Below are positions 7,711-15,765 of a stretch of 64,000 nt of DNA, piece by piece. The notes under the pieces were generated by a model that was given only the letters and a program-made list of their open reading frames with translations, did not search any database and was not told the DNA's origin. The stretch covers positions 62,001 to 126,000 of the forward strand of contig NZ_JAMFLZ010000008.1 of NCBI RefSeq assembly GCF_023502325.1. Direction: 5' to 3'. A program made the position numbers and the translations under genes. Each line of letters opens with the position of its first letter. The stretch's first letter is position 1. The DNA comes from Wocania_A spongiicola. GTDB lineage: Bacteria; Bacteroidota; Bacteroidia; Flavobacteriales; Flavobacteriaceae.

Positions 7711-10700
7711 TTATTTACTAAATTTTACTATAATTTGATTCACTTCACCCTGTCTTTCAAATATGGATTTTGAAGTTTTCAAATCAAGGCTTTTGTTATC
7801 AAATTCAACCTGTTCTCCTGTATTAAAAATAACTTTTAAACTCTCTTTTTCAGAGCGCTTATATATAATTGGTACTTGGCAATAGGTAAAACATAACGAG
7901 TTAGCTTCAAGTGCTATACTTTGTTTTTCCTTAGAAACATTAGCAAAACTAAATATTGATGGTTCTTTCAAAAACTCTTTAGTTTGCAATAACCCTGGTT
8001 TAAAAATAAGTTTACCGTTTTTAACAAATACACCTAGCTCTCCAAACCTACTTAATATATCTTCTTTTACTTGACCTGTCATTCCAGGCTGTTGTGCCCC
8101 TTTAGTTGCTGGTGTATGAGAGTAAGGATCTGTTGGAAAAGCACCATATAACTCTGGTGATTTATGAACTCCTATACCTGCATTAATTTCGTAATAATGG
8201 TCAAATAATTTACCTATTACCACTGCATCCTCATTACCGTTTATTGCTAACAGACAATTTTCTTGAACCGCTAACAATAACTTAGATACCATGTGCCAAT
8301 AAATAGAACCCAAACCTTCGTATCCAAAAAATGTTCCCGAGCGTCCTGTAAACGATTTATGATCAAAAATCTCTTCAAAAGTTTCAAGTAAAAATGATGT
8401 ATCATTTTCTACCAACGATTTGTAATCCTCACTTAAATTATTTAATGCAGCTAATAAACTATTCGCATTATTAAAACTTCCATTAAAATGATAATTGCCT
8501 AAAACATCTTTCTCAATAACTTGCCAATTGTTATTTGCAATTAATTGTTTTAATAAAATAGACTGTTCTACTTTTTCAACAGGAATATTGTTCTTTTTAT
8601 CAAATCTAGGTAATTCCTTATCTGGGTAAAGTATATAACTGTATTGATCTCTTCTAAATAATGTACTATCTTTTAGTCCATTAAGTAATTCTAATGCTTC
8701 AGTTGGTGTTAAATAACCTGAGCTTAATGCAGCTACTTGACCTTCTAACATTACTGGTAGGTGAGATAAAGAAACTTCATCATCATTTTCAATAGTCATT
8801 AAATTATAAGCATGGTACATATTATCGTTCCGCTTATTCGCAACAATAGTATGTTCTAAATATGCCTTTGTAACATTGAAAAACTCTAAAAGACCTTCTT
8901 TACTAATAACATCTTTATTACCACTAAAGCTATTATTATATATAGTCTCTCTATATATACTTCCAGCTTTACCTAATCCATCTAAAACTGTTTTTCTGTC
9001 TTGATTAGAAATTTTATCATCTAAAATATTCTTATTGGCATCAAGCGTTATAAATACTTGTCTAAAAAAAGTATTAAGCTCATTAGAAATTTCAATATTA
9101 TTTAATTCAGATTTCTCAACAATACCCTCAAAGAAATTTAAGAAGCGTTGCAAATAATTAAGAGTTATCATGGAAACACCATTACCTACTAAAGCGTTGT
9201 TTGCATCATTCCATTCTGGCCTCTGAGTATTTAACCAAATACCTCCTTCGGGAATAAAGTTTGATACTTTTGATAGTACCGTAGCTAATAATTTTTCAAT
9301 CAAATTGACTCTATATATATCTGAGTTTTGGTCTTCTAATAAAGCTCCATCTGCACCAATTTTCTCTCTTTTCTCATTGATTTTATGATCCAAGTTGTAA
9401 TCAAAATCAATAGTGTCCTTTGGATTCTTTAAAGTATCAGTATAACTTCTTATTTTATAAGGAACATTGGCATATACAAAAAGGTTTTCATTAAATCGTT
9501 TTTCTAAATCTCCTGGATAATGATCTTCTACAAATTCTAAGAATTTTAAAAGATATATGATTTGATGGTCTCCCCAATAGCCAATGTAAGACCAAGGATC
9601 GTTTTCTTCAATAACTTCCCAATCAAAACCATCTTTTGTAACACGGTATGGATTATAACCTTCAAATGTTGTAGCATTTAAAAACTTATGTATCATGCCT
9701 TCAATAAACTCAGGATAAGAGTGTGCTAAAGCTTCCCAGTTTTGGAAGATATCACGCCAATTCCCTTCGTAGTCAAGAATTTTTGAACCATCTTCGTTTC
9801 TTGTATTAATAGAAAACTTATTCCATGGTCTACTAGGATCTCCGTGTCGTCTACTAAATTTTAATGGTAAATATTCTAAACATAATCGTTTAAAATCATA
9901 GTTTTTACTTTTCTCGGCAAAACCTTTAATATCATTTAAGGAAAACATATTTGGTAAAGCACTTAATGTTCTTTCCTTTTCTTTGTAAACCTCTTTATTC
10001 GCCTTGGAAATATATTTTATAAAATCAGATTTCTCAATAGTATATGCATCATCAAAAATGCCTCCACGCATGATATTAAAAAGCGTGTTTGCAAAATGTC
10101 TTGTATTTGTTAATGGGTCTGCTGTAAGTTGTATACCATCTGAAGCTGTAGCTAAATCAATCAAATTTTTAGTACCCAAATCAATATTACTTTGTACTAA
10201 ACCTGATAAATTATCCTCATTTTTAATGATTTCAGAAATTTTAACCACATCAGAAATCGATTGGTTAACATTAGCTGCAAACATCCAATTTCTTTCGCCT
10301 CCAGATTCTAATTCAATTTGAGTTGAAATAAAGTATGCTCCTTTTTCGGCTTTTACATTTATTTCTTCTTGAATAGGTAATCCCTTTCTAAAATCATCTA
10401 ATTGAAATGATGATAATAAATAGGTTGGATTTGTTAACCCTGTAGACCAAACTGTGTTAGCTTTCAATGCTTCACTAGGTTCTGCTTTGTCTACAATAAC
10501 TGAGCTTAATGCATATATACCTAAGCCCACTTCTTTTTGAAGCTCGCTCTTCTTATAGGCATCTACAAGATTGCTTCTAGTGTTTTGCAAATCAGAAGTA
10601 ACGCTTGCTGGTAATATATTTTGCAGTCCATCTAAAACTCTTATATCTACTTTAAAATCATTATGATTTATTAAAGTTGATTTTTTTACAAAGCCAAATT

Positions 10701-11163
10701 TATTACTAGAATTCCACTCATATCTATATGTGATGTCTAGGTCTAGGTTGTTTTCTTCAAAGACAATTTTATTTCCGTGAATGTTTTTATACAGATTGGT
10801 TTGTGTTCTATATAGCCCCATTTGGCGTATAGAAAACGGTTCCCAAACATGTAACTTATTATTTACACTAACATGTAAAATGGTCTTACTTCCCGTAATT
10901 TCAGACATTTCAGTAATTTTATCATCTGTATAATATGGGAATAAAGATGATTCTGCATTTTTTCTACCAGCAGTTAAGCCTCCATTACTTGATATAAACA
11001 TCCAGTGATTGGAATCACTAACAATACTCATAAAAAACGGACGCATTTTGTCACTATTAGAAATCTTGTAGAAAGTTTCATTATTAAAAGTGATTAATTC
11101 TCCTTTTATATTATCCATTGTATTTGAAACTTTAAGCTCGTCTTTAAAAACTGTACTATTCAT
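7711..11163 (-). CDS. GH149-like beta-1,3-glucan phosphorylase, cytoplasmic
   Basis: A 1150-residue protein without signal peptide. An N-terminal beta-sandwich-like region (about residues 20-330) is followed by an (alpha/alpha)6-type domain. The domain carries RRHGDPSRPWNKF near residue 440 and RPEWNDANNAL, whose Asp653 matches the catalytic Asp of the WND motif in GH94-type phosphorylases. Length and motif fit GH149 (or the related GH161), which split beta-1,3-gluco-oligosaccharides with phosphate to give glucose-1-phosphate. Its position among GH16, GH17 and GH30 genes supports this. It would act on oligosaccharides imported by the GPH symporters, saving ATP at the glucokinase step. No GH3 beta-glucosidase is present in the window. 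ATG at 11161-11163 is used; Met16 is an alternative start. GH149 versus GH161 is my recognition from motif and context, not a search. Confidence 0.78.
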   Translation of the reverse strand: MNSTVFKDELKVSNTMDNIKGELITFNNETFYKISNSDKMRPFFMSIVSDSNHWMFISSNGGLTAGRKNAESSLFPYYTDDKITEMSEITGSKTILHVSVNNKLHVWEPFSIRQMGLYRTQTNLYKNIHGNKIVFEENNLDLDITYRYEWNSSNKFGFVKKSTLINHNDFKVDIRVLDGLQNILPASVTSDLQNTRSNLVDAYKKSELQKEVGLGIYALSSVIVDKAEPSEALKANTVWSTGLTNPTYLLSSFQLDDFRKGLPIQEEINVKAEKGAYFISTQIELESGGERNWMFAANVNQSISDVVKISEIIKNEDNLSGLVQSNIDLGTKNLIDLATASDGIQLTADPLTNTRHFANTLFNIMRGGIFDDAYTIEKSDFIKYISKANKEVYKEKERTLSALPNMFSLNDIKGFAEKSKNYDFKRLCLEYLPLKFSRRHGDPSRPWNKFSINTRNEDGSKILDYEGNWRDIFQNWEALAHSYPEFIEGMIHKFLNATTFEGYNPYRVTKDGFDWEVIEENDPWSYIGYWGDHQIIYLLKFLEFVEDHYPGDLEKRFNENLFVYANVPYKIRSYTDTLKNPKDTIDFDYNLDHKINEKREKIGADGALLEDQNSDIYRVNLIEKLLATVLSKVSNFIPEGGIWLNTQRPEWNDANNALVGNGVSMITLNYLQRFLNFFEGIVEKSELNNIEISNELNTFFRQVFITLDANKNILDDKISNQDRKTVLDGLGKAGSIYRETIYNNSFSGNKDVISKEGLLEFFNVTKAYLEHTIVANKRNDNMYHAYNLMTIENDDEVSLSHLPVMLEGQVAALSSGYLTPTEALELLNGLKDSTLFRRDQYSYILYPDKELPRFDKKNNIPVEKVEQSILLKQLIANNNWQVIEKDVLGNYHFNGSFNNANSLLAALNNLSEDYKSLVENDTSFLLETFEEIFDHKSFTGRSGTFFGYEGLGSIYWHMVSKLLLAVQENCLLAINGNEDAVVIGKLFDHYYEINAGIGVHKSPELYGAFPTDPYSHTPATKGAQQPGMTGQVKEDILSRFGELGVFVKNGKLIFKPGLLQTKEFLKEPSIFSFANVSKEKQSIALEANSLCFTYCQVPIIYKRSEKESLKVIFNTGEQVEFDNKSLDLKTSKSIFERQGEVNQIIVKFSK

Positions 11164-11203
11164 TTAACTTTTAAGAGTCTAATTGAATTTATATTTAATA
11201 AAA

Positions 11204-11236
11204 AGGCTAGCTAGTATATCAAATTTGAGCTAGCCT
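11204..11236 (-). terminator. Hairpin terminator or attenuator after the modular SGBP gene
   Basis: AGGCTAGCT (11204-11212) and AGCTAGCCT (11228-11236) form a perfect 9-bp stem with a 15-nt loop. Read on the minus strand the stem is followed by TTTTTATT, the usual shape of an intrinsic terminator. It lies 28 bp after the stop of the gene at 11265. The phosphorylase gene starts 41 bp further on with no clear promoter between, so this may work as a partial terminator that lowers expression of the downstream glucan genes. Confidence 0.75.
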
Positions 11237-11264
11237 CTTTATTTTTCCTTATTTTATCTAATCC

Positions 11265-13460
11265 TTATTCTAATCTTATATCATCAAAATAATATATCCC
11301 TTCAGCACTAGTTGTTTCACCATCTGTTCCATCTGGATTATCTGGCTTTATAACTAGCTGATTTAGCCCAGTATTATTTCCAGGTATCCCTGTAAATGTA
11401 ATTTCAACTTCTGTCCAAGTATTAGCATTTACTATGGTTGCATATTGTGGTCCTGGATTACCAGAAGCCGGTGGTTGAGGGTCACTATTTACTTCAAATT
11501 TCATAACCGTATTAGCTACAGTAGAATAAACTTTAAACTTGAATGTTTTGGTCGCGTCAAAATTGCTAGGGAATGGGTTTTGGAAACCTGCCCATCTATT
11601 TGTTCCTGATGCTTTAACTACTTTCAATACATAGTCTGAAGTGTTTATTCCTGTTTTATCTGGATTATCATCCAATGCAGTTGAAATACTACCCACATCA
11701 GTAAATGTGCTTATGAAAGATTCGCAACTTTCAAAATTCACTGGGAATGCTGTTGCTGCAACTGCTGTACCTGAGCATCCGCCGCCAGTACCGCCTCCGC
11801 CGCCACCGCCACCGCCGGAACCAAGGTTTAATTTTAAATCATCAAAATAATATGTATTATTACTTGCTGTTGCTAAATCAAAGAAAATTACAAGTCTGTC
11901 ATAAATACCACTATCTGCTGCATTAAAAGGAATTGTAAGTTCTTCCCATTCATTTGTTTTGGTGGTAGTTGTCGTAGATTCTCTATCTCCAGAAGTTGTA
12001 GCTCCACTTGAGGTTTTATCTTCTAACTTTAAAGTTACTTTATAACCAGATTGTGGAGAAAATACTTTTATCGTGAAATTAGAGCCATCAGTAAATGTAA
12101 ATTTATCATCAAAATCTATTTGTAAATTATCCCAAGCTTGTACATTTGATTTTGTTACTTTACCTACTTTACATGAGGTATTAGCACCTGCAAAATCCGG
12201 ATTATCTACATACTCATAAGTAACATTGTCTTGGAAAAATTTGTTTGATTCACTACCCTGAGCAGTCGTGGTACCTGGGTCGCTCATAAAAGTTAAATCG
12301 AAATCTGATGGGTTTATAGATTGCATTGTTTCAGCGACACAATTACCGCCTCCTCCACCAGAGCCTAGGTTTACTTTAAGATCATCAAAGTAATATGTAT
12401 TATTATTTGCAGTTGATAAATCAAAGAATACTACAAGTCTATCATATTTCCCGCTATCTACTGCATCAAAAGGTATTGTAAGTACTTCCCACTCATTTGT
12501 TTTCGTTGTACTTGCTGTAGATTCTCTATCTCCAGAAGTTGTAGCTCCACTAGAAGTTTTATCCTCTAGTTTCAATGTTACTTTATAACCAGACACTGGA
12601 GAAAATACTTTTAAAGAAATATTCGAACCATCTGTAAACGTAAATTTATCATCAAAATCGATTTGCAAATTATCCCAAGCTTGCACATTTGATTTTGTTA
12701 CTTTACCTACTTTACAAGATTTATTTGCATCAGTAGATGGGTCTGGATTATTAGCATATTCATAAGTAACATTGTCTTGAAAAAACTTACCAGATTCGCT
12801 ACCTTGAGCAGCTGTAGTACCAGGGTCAGTTAAAAATGTTATATTAAGATCTGTTGGACTTAATGATTGTTCTGTTTCATCCTCACACGCTATAGCTGAA
12901 ACATTAACAGTTCTTTCAACTTGTTCAGCTGCGTTACCTTGAGCATCAGATACATTATAAGTAATTACATAAGTCCCTTCTGTATTGATGTCAACTGTGT
13001 CTCCACCAACAACGATACTAGCAGTAAGATCGCCATCAACTTCATCAAGAGCTGTTGCTCCTGGATCAGTAAAGGCATCTCCTATGGTTAAATTTATGGT
13101 TGAGTCCCCTAATAAGGTAATTAACGGAGCATCTTGATCTAAAAATGTTATTGTGTCTTCAAAAGTGTCTGAAGCTCCAGCAACATTTTTTGCTTTTAAT
13201 ACTACAGTAAATGATCCTATTCCATATCTTTTTACAGGGTTTATTAATGTTGATGAAGTACCATCTCCTAAATTCCACTCGTGTTTCTGAGCGTTTTCAG
13301 AGGTATTTATAAATGTTACTGTTCTTGTATCGCTATCTATAGTATAAGTAAAGCCAGCAACAACTTTTGGTAAAACTACATCATCGTCTTCACAACCTAT
13401 AAAAGCTACCGCTAATATAAGTACTGAAATTTGTTTAAATCTTCTTAATAATTGTTTCAT
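11265..13460 (-). CDS. Modular surface glycan-binding lipoprotein (PKD, DUF5011-like, three CBM-like modules)
   Basis: A 731-residue lipoprotein (AVAFIGC, Cys23). In order it has a PKD-like domain (about 32-108, with HEWNLGDGTS), a DUF5011/HYR-like domain (110-188), two near-identical CBM-like modules (about 192-366 and 374-547) and a third, different beta-sandwich module (562-731) ending in GIYYFDDIRLE. Gly-rich linkers (residues 367-372 and 548-561) separate the modules. No catalytic motif is present. It probably captures glucan at the cell surface for SusCD. It is the last gene before the 11204-11236 terminator and 14 bp downstream of the GH16 gene. The YYFDD ending of each module resembles CBM families that bind beta-glucan, but the exact CBM family is uncertain. 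Confidence 0.85.
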   Translation of the reverse strand: MKQLLRRFKQISVLILAVAFIGCEDDDVVLPKVVAGFTYTIDSDTRTVTFINTSENAQKHEWNLGDGTSSTLINPVKRYGIGSFTVVLKAKNVAGASDTFEDTITFLDQDAPLITLLGDSTINLTIGDAFTDPGATALDEVDGDLTASIVVGGDTVDINTEGTYVITYNVSDAQGNAAEQVERTVNVSAIACEDETEQSLSPTDLNITFLTDPGTTAAQGSESGKFFQDNVTYEYANNPDPSTDANKSCKVGKVTKSNVQAWDNLQIDFDDKFTFTDGSNISLKVFSPVSGYKVTLKLEDKTSSGATTSGDRESTASTTKTNEWEVLTIPFDAVDSGKYDRLVVFFDLSTANNNTYYFDDLKVNLGSGGGGGNCVAETMQSINPSDFDLTFMSDPGTTTAQGSESNKFFQDNVTYEYVDNPDFAGANTSCKVGKVTKSNVQAWDNLQIDFDDKFTFTDGSNFTIKVFSPQSGYKVTLKLEDKTSSGATTSGDRESTTTTTKTNEWEELTIPFNAADSGIYDRLVIFFDLATASNNTYYFDDLKLNLGSGGGGGGGGGTGGGCSGTAVAATAFPVNFESCESFISTFTDVGSISTALDDNPDKTGINTSDYVLKVVKASGTNRWAGFQNPFPSNFDATKTFKFKVYSTVANTVMKFEVNSDPQPPASGNPGPQYATIVNANTWTEVEITFTGIPGNNTGLNQLVIKPDNPDGTDGETTSAEGIYYFDDIRLE
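11820..12887 (-). repeat. Intragenic tandem duplication of a 0.52-kb CBM-like module
   Basis: The segments 12363-12887 and 11820-12341 encode two modules sharing long identical stretches such as GKVTKSNVQAWDNLQIDFDD and KLEDKTSSGATTSGDRES. They are also highly similar at the DNA level. The low divergence points to a recent duplication or ongoing gene conversion. Confidence 0.9.
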
Positions 13461-13474
13461 TGTCTTTTTTTTAA

Positions 13475-14326
13475 TTAGTTGTAACTATTTTTATATACTC
13501 GCACATAATCTACAAGCATGTTTTGTGGAAATACTGTTTCTGCGTTTGGAGAACCTGGTAAGGCGCCACCCACTGCTACATTTAATATAATGTAGAAAGG
13601 CCCGCGATTAAACACCCACTCTCCAGTTACGTCTTCTGGTGTTATTTGATTGTATAATACATCGTCTACATAGTAGTTAATATAATCTGGTCCCCATTCT
13701 ATACCGAAAATGTGGAACCCAGTATCAAACCTATCTCCGTCTAATTCATAAGATTTAGTAACACCTTGAGCTCCCGAGTAACCTGGACCATGTACAGTAC
13801 CAAAAACTTTTGTTGGGTGATTCCCTACATATTCCATAATATCAATCTCGCCTATTTGCGGCCAAACCTCTGACCCATTAGAATCGTCTCCTAATAACCA
13901 AAATGCTGGCCAAATCCCCTTACCATAAGGTAATTTAATACGTGCTTCGAAGCGTCCATAAGTTTGTTGAAATTTTCCTTTAGTTAACAGTCTTGCTGAA
14001 GTATAATTAGAACCATTAAACTGTTCCTCCTTTGCAGTAATAACTAGAACTCCGTTTTGTACCGTTACATTTTCTGTACGGTCTGTATAGTATTGTAATT
14101 CACCGTTTCCCCAACCGTTATCTCCAGTACCAATATTATAGTTCCATATAGCACTATTAGGCGCTCCGTCTGTATCAAATTCATCAGACATAACTAGTTC
14201 TGTGAATGTTGCTACGGTTTGTGTTTCGTCTGTTTCACAACTAGAAATAACAAAAGTCGTTATCAACAGAAAAGAAATAAACAGTAAAGCTTTATTGATT
14301 ATTTTATATTTTATTGTTTTGTTCAT
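13475..14326 (-). CDS. GH16 laminarinase (endo-beta-1,3-glucanase), lipoprotein
   Basis: A 283-residue single-domain GH16 enzyme. The lipobox is VISSC (Cys30). The GH16 catalytic motif reads GEIDIMEYVG with Glu160 (nucleophile), Asp162 and Glu165 (acid/base). Its EIDIME form, with the extra Met bulge, is the laminarinase/lichenase type rather than the kappa-carrageenase or agarase type. The sequence EVWPQIGEIDIMEYVGNHP and the WGNGELQYYT segment are typical of flavobacterial laminarinases of subfamily GH16_3. It has no appended CBM; neighbouring lipoproteins may supply binding. It is expected to make the first endo cuts in laminarin at the cell surface. It lies between two surface-protein genes with gaps of 14 and 22 bp. 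Confidence 0.95.
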   Translation of the reverse strand: MNKTIKYKIINKALLFISFLLITTFVISSCETDETQTVATFTELVMSDEFDTDGAPNSAIWNYNIGTGDNGWGNGELQYYTDRTENVTVQNGVLVITAKEEQFNGSNYTSARLLTKGKFQQTYGRFEARIKLPYGKGIWPAFWLLGDDSNGSEVWPQIGEIDIMEYVGNHPTKVFGTVHGPGYSGAQGVTKSYELDGDRFDTGFHIFGIEWGPDYINYYVDDVLYNQITPEDVTGEWVFNRGPFYIILNVAVGGALPGSPNAETVFPQNMLVDYVRVYKNSYN

Positions 14327-14348
14327 CTTTTAGAGTTTTAATTTTAAC

Positions 14349-15752
14349 TTATTCTGAATAGAAGTAAATGTTGTCTAAATAAAAATTAGTTAATGAAGAG
14401 CCATTAACGTTTTCATAAATTAGAAGGCCAATCTTACTTTTATCAGCCAAACTTATTGGAATCTCAAGTGTGCTCCATGTATTTGAAACAAAATCAGAGG
14501 CTTTAAAAAACGCTTGCTGTCTACCACTTTCTGTTCCTCCATCATCAAAACTTACAATTGAAATTAGAAAATCAAGATTTGAAGGGATGTCACCTGGTAT
14601 AAACATATTAATGTGTAGGTTAGGCTTTCCTGTGGCATCAATAGTTGGGTTTTGAAACTGAGTTCCAACAAAATTAAAGTTAGTATAGTTTAGAATGTTA
14701 TCTCCCTTTATTTCAAAGTCATCAGATCCTGTAGTTTGAAAAGGCTCCCAAAATCCATTAAAAAAGTCAACAGGAACATTATCGTATACATCACTAAATA
14801 TAGAAATGACATTATTAGAATCTCGTGTAGGCGTTGGAGCAAAATTAAATTCTCCTAATACATCAACAATTAAAGATCCTTCTGCCTGAACACCTGCAGA
14901 TGATGCTGTAATAACAGACCTACCAATGTTAAGAGATTCAAAAGTCCCTGTTTCATCAATAATCAAAACATTTGAATCTGAAGATGTCCAGTCAAAATAA
15001 CTACGTGAAGCATTAACAGAAATGTTTTGTCCTGAACTTAAGTTAAATGTTACAGTTGGTGCATCTACCAGACCGCCAGTTTCAACAAAAGTTTGTGTTT
15101 CTACATCAGCTCCACCATATATTTTTGGTATTGGTTGGCCAATAGTTCCTAATTTTTCAAATTTTAAATCATCAATCCAAAAGGTATAACCAAGTCCGCC
15201 TGTATCTTGTGTTCCTGCTGAATACCAAAACATACCTCTTTCTTCAAATAATTTAGAAGCATCTGGAATAGGAATAACATATTTAACCCAATTAGTACTA
15301 AAACTTACATTTTCAATTTGAGCTTGATATTTATTTTCTAAAAAATCTTGGCCAAATCCTAGTTGACCAATTACTACGCCTTGAGAGGCTTTAGCCCAAA
15401 ACGTTAAGGCATCATAACCTGTTAAATCACGACCAGCTCCATCTGTTCTAAATATGGCTCCAGCATAACTACCATCTGGGTCGTTTGCATTAGGCACATC
15501 AAAACGCATAGAGGATTGACTTTCGTAACCTTCGCTATCATCTACAGTCCAAGCTGTAGCTTTTGATCCCAAAAAAGGAAAGTAAAAGTTGGTACCTAGT
15601 CCAATAGGAGAGTCTGTAAAAATTTCTCCAGCTGAAGAATTTGTTGCGAACTCAACCTCGTCTGATAAGTCTCTTTCACAACTTACCGTGGCAATAAAAA
15701 CTAATCCTATTAGTAATACAGCTGTTCTATATTTAAATTTAATATTTTTCAT
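14349..15752 (-). CDS. CBM/Big_2 surface lipoprotein, putative glucan-binding
   Basis: A 467-residue lipoprotein (ATVSC, Cys25). An N-terminal beta-sandwich (about 45-200) contains DLTGYDALTFWAKAS and ends in YTFWIDDLKFEKLG, the layout of a CBM11-like or related module. A bacterial Ig-like Big_2 domain follows (about 228-300, with WTSSDSNVLIIDETG). The C-terminal module (303-467) opens with FAPTPTRDSNNVISIFSDVY, a sequence often found attached to flavobacterial GH16 enzymes, and ends in TNFYLDNIYFYSE. No catalytic residues are evident. It probably acts as an accessory glycan-binding protein working with the GH16 enzyme encoded 22 bp downstream. Family names for the sandwich modules are tentative. 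Confidence 0.78.
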   Translation of the reverse strand: MKNIKFKYRTAVLLIGLVFIATVSCERDLSDEVEFATNSSAGEIFTDSPIGLGTNFYFPFLGSKATAWTVDDSEGYESQSSMRFDVPNANDPDGSYAGAIFRTDGAGRDLTGYDALTFWAKASQGVVIGQLGFGQDFLENKYQAQIENVSFSTNWVKYVIPIPDASKLFEERGMFWYSAGTQDTGGLGYTFWIDDLKFEKLGTIGQPIPKIYGGADVETQTFVETGGLVDAPTVTFNLSSGQNISVNASRSYFDWTSSDSNVLIIDETGTFESLNIGRSVITASSAGVQAEGSLIVDVLGEFNFAPTPTRDSNNVISIFSDVYDNVPVDFFNGFWEPFQTTGSDDFEIKGDNILNYTNFNFVGTQFQNPTIDATGKPNLHINMFIPGDIPSNLDFLISIVSFDDGGTESGRQQAFFKASDFVSNTWSTLEIPISLADKSKIGLLIYENVNGSSLTNFYLDNIYFYSE

Positions 15753-15765
15753 CTTTCTGTATTTT

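Noticed and set aside
10004..10321. Plus-strand open frame of 105 codons
   Set aside because: Antisense to the phosphorylase gene, which is intact and conserved across this stretch; no start context or domain.
11641..11850. Plus-strand frame with a Pro-rich tail
   Set aside because: It is the antisense reading of the Gly-rich linker in the binding protein at 11265-13460.
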